From G965207335 sp965207335 (lineage in GTDB: Bacteria; Pseudomonadota; Gammaproteobacteria; PS1; Pseudothioglobaceae): a stretch of DNA of 64,000 nucleotides. The DNA is taken from positions 1,178,001-1,242,000 of the forward strand of contig OZ242267.1 in the NCBI GenBank assembly GCA_965207335.1. Direction: 5' to 3'. The first letter of the stretch is position 1; each line of letters starts with the position of its first letter. A program made the position numbers and the translations under genes. Positions 18,153-27,103 of this stretch are shown piece after piece. The notes beneath the pieces are model-generated. The model worked only from the letters and a program-made list of their open reading frames with translations. It did not search any database and was not told where the DNA came from.

Positions 18153-19642
18153 ATAGTATAGTTAAACTTATTGATAATTCTTGTGTTTATGACATTATAG
18201 ATAAAACACCGCTAACTTATGCCGAACTATTAAGTGCTAAGTTAGGCAATAATATTTACATAAAACGCGAGGATAAAACTGCGGTTCATTCCTTTAAAAT
18301 TCGCGGTGCTTACCAAAAAATAGCATCTTTAACAAATGCAGAAAAAAAACAAGGCATTATTACAGCAACAGCAGGAAACCATGCTCAAGGGGTAGCATTG
18401 TCAGCACAAAAATTGGCAATTGTAGCTACTATAGTAATGCCAAAAACTACACCTAAAATTAAAGTAGCATCTGTTATTAAATTAGGGGCTAAGGTAATTC
18501 TTTTTGGTGTTATGTACGATGATGCCTTGCAATATGCTAAAGAATTATCCAAAAAAGAAAATCTAGTATTTATCCATGCCTATGATGATAAACAAGTAAT
18601 AGCAGGACAAGGGACTATTGCTTTGGAGTTATTAGAGCAATTAGAAAATATAGACTATATTTTTGTCCCAGTAGGTGGTGGTGGGCTTATAACAGGTATC
18701 GCCTCTTATATCACAAGCAAAAAACCTAGTATTAAAGTCATTGCAGTAGAACCGAATGAATCTCCAGCATTAACAGAATCATTATTAAGAAAATCTCAGG
18801 TTGTTTTAGATGATGTTGGTTTATTTGCAGATGGTGTTGCAGTTAAAAAAATAGGCGATGAAAACTTTAGATTAATTAAGGATTTAGTAAAAGAAGCTAT
18901 TTTGACTAGCAATGATGAAATATGTGCCGCCATTAAAGATATTTATGATGACACCAGAGTAATAGCAGAGCCATCAGGGGCATTAGCATTATCAGGAGCT
19001 AAAAAATACATAATTAAATATAATCTTAAAGATAAAAATATTGTAGTTATATTAAGTGGTGCTAATATTAATTTTGACAGATTAAGACACATAGCAGAAA
19101 GAGCAGAGTTAGGTGAGAATAAAGAGGCTATTTTTGCGGTAACTATTGCAGAACAAGCAGGAAGTTTTTTACAATTTTGTAAAACCTTAGACGGTAAAGT
19201 TATAACAGAATTTAACTATCGCTATGGGCAACATGATAAAGCTCATATTTTTGTAGGCATTGCCACAGAGGGAGGTATTGATGAGAAAAACAAACTATTA
19301 ATAACACTAGGTAATAATTATTCTGTGGTTGATATGAGTGATAATGAAATGGCTAAAACCCATATTCGCTATATGGTAGGCGGTAAAACACACCTAGATA
19401 ATGAAGTATTATATAGGTTTATCTTCCCAGAAAAACCAGGGGCACTTATAAAATTTTTAATTAGTATTGGCAATAAATGGAATATTTCATTATTCCACTA
19501 TCGTAACCATGGTGCTGACTTTGGTAGAGTATTAGTTGGTTTTCAAGCAAAAGATATTAGCAAGTTAGAAAATAACCTCAACAAGTTAGGCTATAAATAT
19601 TTTAATGAAACTAATAATATTGCCTATGCTTACTTTTTATAG
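18149..19642 (+). CDS. ilvA: Threonine ammonia-lyase, biosynthetic
   Basis: PLP enzyme that converts threonine to 2-oxobutyrate, the first step to isoleucine. The PLP lysine lies in VHSFKIRGAYQKI, the phosphate-binding loop is VGGGGLITG, and SGANINFDRLRH marks the end of the catalytic domain. The C-terminal third (from about residue 325) holds two ACT-like domains for feedback by isoleucine and valine. The length of 497 aa equals the two-ACT biosynthetic form. It is translationally coupled to cbbY. Confidence 0.95.
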   Translation: MNSIVKLIDNSCVYDIIDKTPLTYAELLSAKLGNNIYIKREDKTAVHSFKIRGAYQKIASLTNAEKKQGIITATAGNHAQGVALSAQKLAIVATIVMPKTTPKIKVASVIKLGAKVILFGVMYDDALQYAKELSKKENLVFIHAYDDKQVIAGQGTIALELLEQLENIDYIFVPVGGGGLITGIASYITSKKPSIKVIAVEPNESPALTESLLRKSQVVLDDVGLFADGVAVKKIGDENFRLIKDLVKEAILTSNDEICAAIKDIYDDTRVIAEPSGALALSGAKKYIIKYNLKDKNIVVILSGANINFDRLRHIAERAELGENKEAIFAVTIAEQAGSFLQFCKTLDGKVITEFNYRYGQHDKAHIFVGIATEGGIDEKNKLLITLGNNYSVVDMSDNEMAKTHIRYMVGGKTHLDNEVLYRFIFPEKPGALIKFLISIGNKWNISLFHYRNHGADFGRVLVGFQAKDISKLENNLNKLGYKYFNETNNIAYAYFL

Positions 19643-19879
19643 ACTGATATTTAAATATTATTACATTAAAAGGTTGTTGGAGTTGGAGAAAATATAGAGC
19701 ATAAGTTAATTGTAAAACAATAACTTAATCATTTATCTAAACAAAAAATTATTAAGTAATTGCATAAGAACTACTTATTTATACAAAAAACAGTATAGTT
19801 AAAAAGTTATACTATACATATAAATACCTTTGTGCAATAATCTTTTATTACAAACTTAGTATGGATAAAATTACAAAAT

Positions 19880-21193
19880 ATGGAAGAATTAAACTTAAAA
19901 TTACAGCAAGTCATTGACTTACTAGCTAAACATAATATCAAAACTTATGAAATAGAATTATCCAATGCTAAGGGAATATCTAGTTCTATTCGCTTGGGTA
20001 AAGTAGAAAAATTACAAAACTATTTAGATAATAGTATTTCTGTTACAGTGTATAACGGGCATAAAACTGGTTATGCCACCAGTGGCGATTTTAGTGCTTA
20101 TAGTATTGATGATATTATTCAAGGTGCAAAAACTATAGCCAACTTGACTGAAGATGATATTTATTCCGGCCTAGCACCTAAGGAATTATTAGCTTGGGAT
20201 AATATTGATTTAGAGCTATACAATAAAGAGATGCCTGATATAAAAACTATTGTTGCTAGTGCTAAATTATGCGAGCAATCAGCACTTAATAATAAGAATA
20301 TAGGTAATTCTGATGGTGTTGATATGTCTAGCCTACAAAGTCATATTTATTATGCTAATTCTAACGGTTTAGTGGTTGATAAAAAAGTTAGCAGACACTC
20401 TATATCTTGTAGTGTTATAGCCGAGGCTAAAAATGATATGCAAAGTGCATACGACTATAAATATAGTATTAATTTTAAAGACTTAGGTAGTGTAGAAGAT
20501 GTTGGTAAAAGTGCCGCAGATAAAGCCGTAAAAAAACTAGCTAGCAAAAAAATCAAATCACAAGTAGCAAGTGTTATTTTTAATCCACAAACAGCAGCTG
20601 GCATAATTGGTAGTATTATGAGTGCATTAAGTGGTGGCAATCAATACAAAAAAACATCATTTCTATTAAACTCCATAGGAGATAAAATAGCACCAGATTG
20701 GCTAAATATTATTGAAAAACCAATACAAAAATGTTTATTAGGTTCACAATATTTTGATGGTGATGGGGTAAAGAAAAGACAACAATATTTTATTCAAAAT
20801 GGTATGGTTAAAAGTTATATTCTAGGGCAGTATTCTGCTAATCAACTAGGATTAAAAACTACGGCTAATTCTGGTGGTGTTAGTAATTGTTATTTAGATA
20901 ATAGTAATGATATTAGTTTAGATGAGCTGATAAAAACTATGCATAAAGGGCTGATTGTTACTGATTTGATGGGACAAGGCGTTAATATAACAAACGGTAA
21001 TTATTCAAAAGGTGCTAATGGGTTTTGGGTAGAAAATGGCGAAATTCAATATCCAGTAATGGGTATTACCGTAGCTAGCAATTTAAAAGATATGCTCAAT
21101 AATATGGCTTATATAAGCAATGATATAGATGATAGATTAGGGATAAAAACAGGCTCAATGTTAATTGAAAATATGACTATTTCTGGCACTTAA
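19880..21193 (+). CDS. pmbA: Metalloprotease PmbA/TldE
   Basis: Non-catalytic partner of the TldD/TldE cytosolic peptidase, which degrades unstructured peptides and is known to trim leader peptides of microcin B17 and related RiPPs. The 437-aa protein shows the family segments NSDGVDMS, RHSISCSVIAE, FNPQTAAGIIGSIMSALSG, and the C-terminal GYPxxG-like region replaced by GLIVTDLMGQGVNITNGNYSKG. tldD is not in the window. It overlaps the ubiH-family gene by one base. A part in maturing the precursor peptides at 42-44 kb is possible but speculative. Confidence 0.93.
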   Translation: MEELNLKLQQVIDLLAKHNIKTYEIELSNAKGISSSIRLGKVEKLQNYLDNSISVTVYNGHKTGYATSGDFSAYSIDDIIQGAKTIANLTEDDIYSGLAPKELLAWDNIDLELYNKEMPDIKTIVASAKLCEQSALNNKNIGNSDGVDMSSLQSHIYYANSNGLVVDKKVSRHSISCSVIAEAKNDMQSAYDYKYSINFKDLGSVEDVGKSAADKAVKKLASKKIKSQVASVIFNPQTAAGIIGSIMSALSGGNQYKKTSFLLNSIGDKIAPDWLNIIEKPIQKCLLGSQYFDGDGVKKRQQYFIQNGMVKSYILGQYSANQLGLKTTANSGGVSNCYLDNSNDISLDELIKTMHKGLIVTDLMGQGVNITNGNYSKGANGFWVENGEIQYPVMGITVASNLKDMLNNMAYISNDIDDRLGIKTGSMLIENMTISGT

Positions 21194-22365
21194 TGCACTA
21201 CGATATTGTAATTGTAGGTGCGGGTATGGTAGGAAGATTTCTTGCTATACTATTAGCTGAAAAAACTAATGCTAATATTGCTATTATTGACTCAAATCCT
21301 AAAAATATTAACATAAATAACATTCCTGATGCTAGAGTTAGTGCTATTAATAAAAAATCACAACAATTATTAAGTGATATTGATATATGGTGTGATATTG
21401 ATAAAAAATACCCATTTACTAAAACAAAAGTGTGGGATAACCAAGCATTATCACAATTAGAATTTGATAATGTATTGCACAGTGACAGCGATAATCTAGG
21501 TCATATAATAGCCAATAAAAATATTATATCTGCTCTAATAGAAAAGCTTAATACAAGCTCAACAACATATATTCAAGCTAAGGTTTTAAGCATTAAACAC
21601 CAAAATAACAGCTATTATTTAACAATAAATAATAATAAACAAAGCACAATGACTAATATTAGTTGTAATTTGTTAATAGCAGCAGATGGTGCTAATTCAA
21701 AACTTAGAGAATTAGCACAAATTAAAACCAACACTAATGATTATCAGCAACAAGCAATAATTACTACCCTAAGTAGTACAATTAATCTTAAAAATACTAT
21801 TTATCAATGGTTTGATACCACGGGTATTATCGCTATATTACCAATAGATGACTACAATTGTGCCCTTGTTTATTCTTGCAATAATAACACAGCAAAAGAA
21901 TTACTGGCCTTAGACGACAAAGCCTTTGCCAAGCAATTATCAAAACGCATTAATTATTATTTTGGAGTATTAAAACCTATAAGTGCCAGAAAAGCATTTC
22001 CGCTAATATCTAATATAGCTAATAAGTATGTATTGCCTAACTTTGCCCTAGTAGGTGATTGTGCTCATAGTATTCATCCTCTGGCAGGACAAGGACTTAA
22101 TATAGGCTTTACTGATGCCAAAAAACTAGCGGATATTTTAGCAAGGGCAGGCGATAATTTGGCTGACTATAAAAACTTACTTAGCTATCAAAGAACAAGA
22201 CAAGGCAAAAATGAACTAATGGCAAAATCAATCAATGCCTTATATTACTCAAACCAATACCAAAACCTACCAGTATTAAAAAATCTTAGGGGTTTTGCTA
22301 TGAATATGATAAATAGTAATAATAAATTAAAAAAAACTATCCAAAATATAGCATCTGGAATGTGA
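21193..22365 (+). CDS. UbiH/UbiF/VisC-family FAD-dependent monooxygenase
   Basis: Flavoprotein hydroxylase of ubiquinone biosynthesis. Features are the FAD-binding IVGAGMVGRFLAILLAE at the N-terminus, AADGANSKLRELA, and the second FAD motif LVGDCAHSIHPLAGQGLNIGF. The 390-aa length matches UbiH/UbiI. Which ring position it hydroxylates cannot be decided from sequence alone. The final 109 bp of the gene (22253-22361) recur at 33753-33861, at the far side of the accessory region. Confidence 0.88.
   Translation: MHYDIVIVGAGMVGRFLAILLAEKTNANIAIIDSNPKNININNIPDARVSAINKKSQQLLSDIDIWCDIDKKYPFTKTKVWDNQALSQLEFDNVLHSDSDNLGHIIANKNIISALIEKLNTSSTTYIQAKVLSIKHQNNSYYLTINNNKQSTMTNISCNLLIAADGANSKLRELAQIKTNTNDYQQQAIITTLSSTINLKNTIYQWFDTTGIIAILPIDDYNCALVYSCNNNTAKELLALDDKAFAKQLSKRINYYFGVLKPISARKAFPLISNIANKYVLPNFALVGDCAHSIHPLAGQGLNIGFTDAKKLADILARAGDNLADYKNLLSYQRTRQGKNELMAKSINALYYSNQYQNLPVLKNLRGFAMNMINSNNKLKKTIQNIASGM
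22253..22361 (+). repeat. Left copy of 109-bp direct repeat (3' end of ubiH-family gene)
   Basis: These bases encode the C-terminus of the monooxygenase and are repeated in the same orientation at 33753-33861 with only a few substitutions and no length change. The two copies bracket about 11.4 kb of accessory DNA. Confidence 0.85.
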
Positions 22366-22945
22366 GTTTTAGGGACACGATACTTAATTACACCATATTT
22401 GTAAGATAAGATTGCCACGCCTTTATCAAGGCTCGTAATGACGATGGGTATAATTCTAATTCGTTATTGTTAGTTCTTTTTTAAATTACACCGCTTTTGT
22501 AGCACGAGATTGCCATAACTTTTACAAAGGCTCGCAATGACGATGGGTATAATTCTAATTATTCATTGTTAATGCTTTTTTTACATTTCATTACAACCAA
22601 CACCCATAAAATAAATATCTCACGACAAAAATATACCTTACAAGCACAATGTATATATGGGGAGTTTGAGGGGCTGTTGTACAATTGGTTATAGTGTACA
22701 AACTCGTTCTGCCCCTCAATTAAAAAACAATCAAAACAACTTAACACAAACTAAACAACCTGTAATTGCTGTTAGGGGTTTGGGGATATTCCCCAAAGTA
22801 AGCTTTGCTTACTATTCTTGGTACTTTTTTTAATCGACATTTGGCATAATTCCAATTCGTTATTGTTAGTGCTTTTTTAATTTACACCGCTTTTGTAAGA
22901 TGAGATTGCCACGACTTTTACAAGTCTTGCAATGACGATTATTAT
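22366..22945 (+). repeat. Repeat block: REP-like palindromes and one modular repeat copy
   Basis: No gene is credible here. REP-like units (GAGATTGCCACG ... CTCGCAATGACG) lie at about 22410-22445, 22505-22545 and 22900-22940. One full copy of the modular hairpin repeat (about 22612-22830) has the stem GAGGGGC...GCCCCTC, then TTTGGGGATATTCCCCAAA, then AGTAAGCTTTGCTTACT. This copy lacks the MITE that other copies carry. Confidence 0.8.
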
Positions 22946-23159
22946 ATAAAAACTACCTCATTTTACTAAGCATAGTATTTATTGCTATTTTATTCACAAA
23001 GAATACTATATATACATAAAATCAAGTGATACTGACCCTGATATAGTTATAAATAAATCATTATAGTTACTTAATGTTAAAAGTATTATTTTTTAAAATA
23101 TTTAATAAAATTAAAAATAGTTAGTATATAATTATGTATTTAATAAATAGTTAGGTGTC

Positions 23160-23203
23160 TTCCATCCATCTTTCTATTAAGATTTTTTTAATAGATGGAT
23201 TGG
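23160..23203 (+). promoter_or_regulatory. Imperfect hairpin in the leader of the 68-aa gene
   Basis: CCATCCATCTTTCTATT is complemented by AATAGATGGATTGG after a T-rich loop, just before the GGGGGG(A) ribosome-binding region of the gene at 23211. It could be a leader structure or an attenuator-like element. Function is inferred from fold potential only. Confidence 0.35.
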
Positions 23204-23210
23204 GGGGAAA

Positions 23211-23417
23211 ATGACAATAAATATAGAAAGCCCAACACTTGTGGCACATTCTTATATTATTAGTTTTATCCTAGAATTACTCAAGAAAGATGGTATGCTA
23301 TCTGATGAAATTTTATTAGGTATTATTAATATCTTAGATGGGAATACTACTGGACTTAGTCAAGACAGTATTAACAGGCGTTATGCTCTTATTAGTTGTC
23401 GGAGAGCATGGGTATAA
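23211..23417 (+). CDS. Small hypothetical protein (68 aa)
   Basis: Unrecognised short protein with a purine-rich GGGGGGAAA run before the ATG, which suits translation. The sequence is helical in character (SYIISFILELLKKDG, ILLGIINILDGN) and ends RRAWV. It lies 35 bp before the aldehyde dehydrogenase gene on the same strand and may share its transcript. A 24-bp stretch about 60-80 bp upstream is identical to one upstream of the gene at 29905. Confidence 0.5.
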   Translation: MTINIESPTLVAHSYIISFILELLKKDGMLSDEILLGIINILDGNTTGLSQDSINRRYALISCRRAWV

Positions 23418-23452
23418 ATTAAACGACAATTTTTGTTTAATGGAGGATACTT

Positions 23453-24949
23453 ATGTCTTATGCAAAACCAGTATTTAAAGATAAATACGAAAACTATATC
23501 GGCGGGCAATGGACTGCTCCTGTTGACGGTGAATATTTTGAAGATATATCGCCCATTGATGGTAGTACATTAACCAAAGTAGCAAAATCAAACAAAAAAG
23601 ATATTGATCTTGCTGTGGCGGCTGCCACAATAGCGTTTGAATCATGGGGTAAAACATCAGCAACCGAACGCAGTGATTTGTTGTTTAAAATTGCCGATAA
23701 AATTGAAGCCAATTTAGAACAATTAGCCACCGTTGAAGCTTGGGACAATGGCAAAGCTATTCGAGAAACTTTGAATGCGGATATCCCTTTGGTCATTGAT
23801 CATTTTCGGTATTTTGGTAGTGTTATTCGTGCTGAAGCAGGCGATATTGCAGACCTTGATAATAACACCGTTTCAATGGAAGTACATGAGCCATTAGGTG
23901 TTGTTGGACAAATTATTCCGTGGAATTTTCCTATTTTAATGGGTACTTGGAAAATTGCTCCTGCTTTAGCGGCGGGTAATTGTGTCGTGCTTAAACCCGC
24001 CGAGCAAACGCCAGTTTCTATTCTATTTGTCATTGAAGCGATTGAAGGGATTTTGCCAGATGGCGTGTTAAATGTGGTCAATGGTTTTGGTCCTGAGGCA
24101 GGCAAGCCTTTGGCACAACACCCCGACATAAAAAAAGTCGCTTTTACAGGCGAAACTATAACGGGTCGTTTGATTATGCAATACGCCTCTGAAAATATCA
24201 TCCCTGTTACGCTTGAATTGGGTGGCAAATCCCCAAATGTTTTTTTAGAAAGCGTAATGGCTGAAGACGATAATTTCCTTGATAAAGCCATTGAAGGTTT
24301 GGTTTTATTTGCCTTTAATCAGGGTGAAGTTTGCACTTGTCCGTCGCGTGCGTTGATTCAAGAAAGTATTTATGATGAGTTTATGGCAAGGTGTTTAAAA
24401 CGCATTGAGGCAATCACCATGGGCGATACACTTGATACTAGTACAATGATGGGCGCACAAGTTTCTAATGATCAATATGAAAAAATTCTAAATTATATTG
24501 ATATTGGCAAACAAGAGGGTGCAGAACTACTCATCGGTGGCAATAAATACGATAACACTACTTACCCTAATGGATATTATATTCAACCGACTGTGTTTAA
24601 AGGGCATAATAAGATGCGTATTTTCCAAGAGGAAATTTTTGGTCCTGTTTTAAGTGTAACCACCTTTAAAGACGAGGCAGAAGCATTAGAAATTGCCAAC
24701 GATACCTTATACGGTTTGGGTGCTGGCGTTTGGACACGAGATGTCCATCAAATGCAAACATTCTCTCGTGGTATTGAGGCGGGTCGTATTTGGTGTAATT
24801 GTTTTCATACCTACCCTGCACACGCTTCTTTTGGTGGCTATAAAAAATCAGGTATTGGCAGAGAAACCCATAAAATGATGTTAAATCATTATCGCCATAC
24901 CAAAAATGTGTTGATATCTTATGATAAAAACGCCTTAGGTTTTTTCTAA
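23453..24949 (+). CDS. Aldehyde dehydrogenase (ExaC/AldB type)
   Basis: NAD(P)-dependent oxidation of aldehydes to acids. Visible are QIIPWNFPILMGTWKIAPAL, the NAD-binding FTGETITGR, LELGGKSPNV with the general-base Glu, and the catalytic Cys in NQGEVCTCPSR. The length is 498 aa. RBS GGAGG lies close before the ATG. Its base composition (clearly richer in G+C, with many GCG, CGC and CGT codons) differs from the flanking AT-rich genes, so it was probably acquired by transfer. The downstream DUF779 gene is a known companion of this ALDH group. Confidence 0.92.
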   Translation: MSYAKPVFKDKYENYIGGQWTAPVDGEYFEDISPIDGSTLTKVAKSNKKDIDLAVAAATIAFESWGKTSATERSDLLFKIADKIEANLEQLATVEAWDNGKAIRETLNADIPLVIDHFRYFGSVIRAEAGDIADLDNNTVSMEVHEPLGVVGQIIPWNFPILMGTWKIAPALAAGNCVVLKPAEQTPVSILFVIEAIEGILPDGVLNVVNGFGPEAGKPLAQHPDIKKVAFTGETITGRLIMQYASENIIPVTLELGGKSPNVFLESVMAEDDNFLDKAIEGLVLFAFNQGEVCTCPSRALIQESIYDEFMARCLKRIEAITMGDTLDTSTMMGAQVSNDQYEKILNYIDIGKQEGAELLIGGNKYDNTTYPNGYYIQPTVFKGHNKMRIFQEEIFGPVLSVTTFKDEAEALEIANDTLYGLGAGVWTRDVHQMQTFSRGIEAGRIWCNCFHTYPAHASFGGYKKSGIGRETHKMMLNHYRHTKNVLISYDKNALGFF

Positions 24950-24988
24950 AAACTAAAATAGTATGGTCGCTTATCAATGGAATAATTT

Positions 24989-25360
24989 ATGATTGTTGAA
25001 CGCGTCTCAATAACAGATGAAGCGAAAAAAATTATAGAGCAATTACGAGCAAAACATGGCGACCTAGTTTTTCATCAAAGTGGCGGTTGCTGTGATGGCT
25101 CTGCCCCAATGTGCTTGGAAAAAGGTGATCTCTTAATTGGTCTTCACGATGTTTGTTTGGGTGAAATTCACGGATGTAAATTTTATATGGCATCTGATCA
25201 GTTTGAATATTATAAAAGTATGCATATTAAAATTGATGTCTCAAAAGGCAGTGGATCAAGTTTTTCGCTAGAAATACCACTTGGAATACGTTTTATGGCA
25301 ATTTCAAGATTATTTTCTGATTATGAAATAGATCATGTTAGGCATGTCACAAATGGATAA
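24989..25360 (+). CDS. DUF779 domain-containing protein
   Basis: 123-aa cytosolic protein with the family hallmark QSGGCCDGSAPMCLEKGD and the later FYMASDQFEYYKS. DUF779 genes commonly sit beside acetaldehyde/aldehyde dehydrogenases, and the cysteine-rich motif suggests metal binding or a redox role. It follows the dehydrogenase by 39 bp, shares its composition, and was presumably transferred with it. Confidence 0.88.
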   Translation: MIVERVSITDEAKKIIEQLRAKHGDLVFHQSGGCCDGSAPMCLEKGDLLIGLHDVCLGEIHGCKFYMASDQFEYYKSMHIKIDVSKGSGSSFSLEIPLGIRFMAISRLFSDYEIDHVRHVTNG

Positions 25361-25559
25361 TTGCTACTAAGAAGCATAACAAAAAGATATGGGGACAGGC
25401 TACTTTTATTGAAATAATTAGGGTCAGATACCGTCTTAAAAATCAACCCTAATTAACAATATTTTTAAATGTTTCACAAATACTGTTTCAAACCAGCCTT
25501 ATTGGGGCTCTGCCCCAAACCCCGAAGTATTTATGGTAATAATGATAAATCAAGTGATA
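25361..25559. other. Non-coding remnant of mobile DNA
   Basis: Contains ATGGGGACAGGCTACTTTT and TAGGGTCAGATACCGTC with a matching ACCCTAATT complement, of the kind found at ends of decayed transposon units, plus the hairpin TTGGGGCTCTGCCCCAA. The last bases before the IS3 element (AAATCAAGTGATACTGA) repeat a 17-bp stretch at about 23017. No gene is seen. Confidence 0.45.
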
Positions 25560-25610
25560 CTGAACTTCCCAAAAAACTGGACACTAAATTTTACAATTTA
25601 GGAGTCCAAA

Positions 25611-25937
25611 ATGACAAGAAAATACACAGCCTTTACCAAATCCTTTAAACTACAAACCTTAGCACTTGCAAACAAGCCAAATACTTGTATAGCAAAACTT
25701 GCAAGAGACTTAGGTATTCGTCGTAATATGATTTATAAATGGAGGGAGCAATTGAACCAAAAACAAAATAAAGCCTTTAAGAGAACCGCTGATAATACAG
25801 ACACCCCACATCACAAAGCAACACATACTCAATTATTAAAGCAAAATAAACAACTAGAAAAAGACTTAAAAATCTCCCAAATGGAGGTAGAAATCTTAAA
25901 AAAGGCGCAAGCCTTCTTCAAAGGTCAAAACAGTTAA
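25611..25937 (+). CDS. IS3-family transposase OrfA
   Basis: DNA-binding subunit of the element. The N-terminus RKYTAFTKSFKLQTL and the helix-turn-helix CIAKLARDLGIRRNMIYKWREQ are typical, and a leucine-zipper-like region follows (LKQNKQLEKDLKISQMEVEIL). RBS AGGAG lies before the ATG. It ends shortly after the slippery run at 25898, so either OrfA alone or the OrfAB fusion can be made. Confidence 0.9.
   Translation: MTRKYTAFTKSFKLQTLALANKPNTCIAKLARDLGIRRNMIYKWREQLNQKQNKAFKRTADNTDTPHHKATHTQLLKQNKQLEKDLKISQMEVEILKKAQAFFKGQNS
25898..25904 (+). other. -1 programmed frameshift site A AAA AAG
   Basis: The heptamer AAAAAAG near the end of orfA, followed by the small stem GGCGCAAGCC, is the classic IS3 signal for -1 slippage. 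The -1 frame is open from here into orfB. Confidence 0.75.
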
Positions 25938-25984
25938 GATTTGAATTTATTGCCAAACAAGCAATCAATTATCCAATCACTGTT

Positions 25985-26836
25985 TTGTGTAGTTGTATGC
26001 AAGTATCTAAAAGCGGATACTACTACTGGAAAAATACCCCGCAAAGCCTTCGATGCAGGCAAAACGATGAGATTCTATTACAAATCATCCGCTCTTATAA
26101 ACAAAGTAAAAAAAACTATGGCTCACCTAGAATCTACCACGACCTTAAAGCCAAAGGTATTAAGGTTAGTCTTAATAAAGTAGCAAGATTGATGAGTAAA
26201 AACAACATTCATGCCCATTTTAGTATTCGTTGTAAAAAAGCTAAAATATCCAGAAACACTATTGGCTTTGCTGACAATATTTTAAACAGAGAATTTATCA
26301 CAGCAGCACCAAACACCAAATGGGTTAGTGACACCACCTTTATTCACACCAAACAAGGCTGGCTGTATTTAGCAACGGTTATCGACTTATATTCGCGCAA
26401 GATAGTGGGCTGGTCAATGAGTGCCAACAATGATACGCAAATGGTACTTGAGGCATTAACCATGGCAATCAATAACAAGCCAAAACCGCAACAAGTGCTG
26501 CTACATTCTGACCAAGGATCGACATATAGAGCTTATAAATATCTCAAGTTATTTACAACAAATAACATCACACAAAGTATGAGTAGAAAGGGAGAATGTC
26601 ATGATAATGCAGTAGCTGAGAGCTTTTTTAATACTCTGAAAACTGAGCTTGTAAATCAAGAAACATACCAAACAAGAGAACAAGCAATGAACAGTATTTT
26701 TGAGTACATTGAGATTTTTTATAATAAGATTAGAAGGCACTCTACAATCAATTATAACTCTCCTGTTAATTTTGAAAATGCATATTATGAAAACTTAAAA
26801 AACATAAATATTGGGGCTTTGCCCCAAACCCCATAA
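25985..26836 (+). CDS. IS3-family transposase OrfB (integrase core)
   Basis: Catalytic domain of the transposase, made as an OrfAB fusion through the frameshift upstream; the frame is open from about 25900. The DDE triad is visible: Asp in TKWVSDTTF, Asp in LLHSDQGSTY, and Glu in CHDNAVAESFFNTLKTE. The C-terminus has the usual FYNKIRRHSTINYNSP. The tail GALPQTP is encoded by a hairpin resembling the TTGGGGC...GCCCCAA motif upstream of the element. Confidence 0.9.
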   Translation: MCSCMQVSKSGYYYWKNTPQSLRCRQNDEILLQIIRSYKQSKKNYGSPRIYHDLKAKGIKVSLNKVARLMSKNNIHAHFSIRCKKAKISRNTIGFADNILNREFITAAPNTKWVSDTTFIHTKQGWLYLATVIDLYSRKIVGWSMSANNDTQMVLEALTMAINNKPKPQQVLLHSDQGSTYRAYKYLKLFTTNNITQSMSRKGECHDNAVAESFFNTLKTELVNQETYQTREQAMNSIFEYIEIFYNKIRRHSTINYNSPVNFENAYYENLKNINIGALPQTP

Positions 26837-27103
26837 TATTTAATAAAAAGATAATAAAAATAGTGTTAAAATTTACCAAATAGGTGTCCAGTAAAATGGG
26901 GGAAGTTCAGAATGTCCTCTTAAAGTTAAAGAGAGCCACTATGACTATGACAGTAAAGAAGAAGAGAAATACTAAAGTATCTTGATGATTGGGAGGAGTG
27001 TATTCCGTATAGAGATGGTCTTAATTTACTTCTACTAAAAAAGAGATATACTAGAGCTTTTAAATATCATCCTATTTTTAGCAATAATAAACAAGAAACA
27101 TAT

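Larger units (their letters stand above)
25560..26910 (+). mobile_element. IS3-family insertion sequence, apparently intact
   Basis: Terminal inverted repeats CTGAACTTCCC (left, 25560) and GGGAAGTTCAG (right, to 26910) extend further as ACTGGACACC-like matches. It contains orfA and orfB in the usual arrangement with a -1 frameshift site. No clear target duplication is visible. A fragment of another copy's end lies near 29820 in reverse orientation. Confidence 0.88.

Noticed and set aside
23475..24977. Several long antisense open frames within the aldehyde dehydrogenase gene
   Set aside because: They are explained by the richer G+C composition of the transferred gene; no RBS and no recognisable motif.
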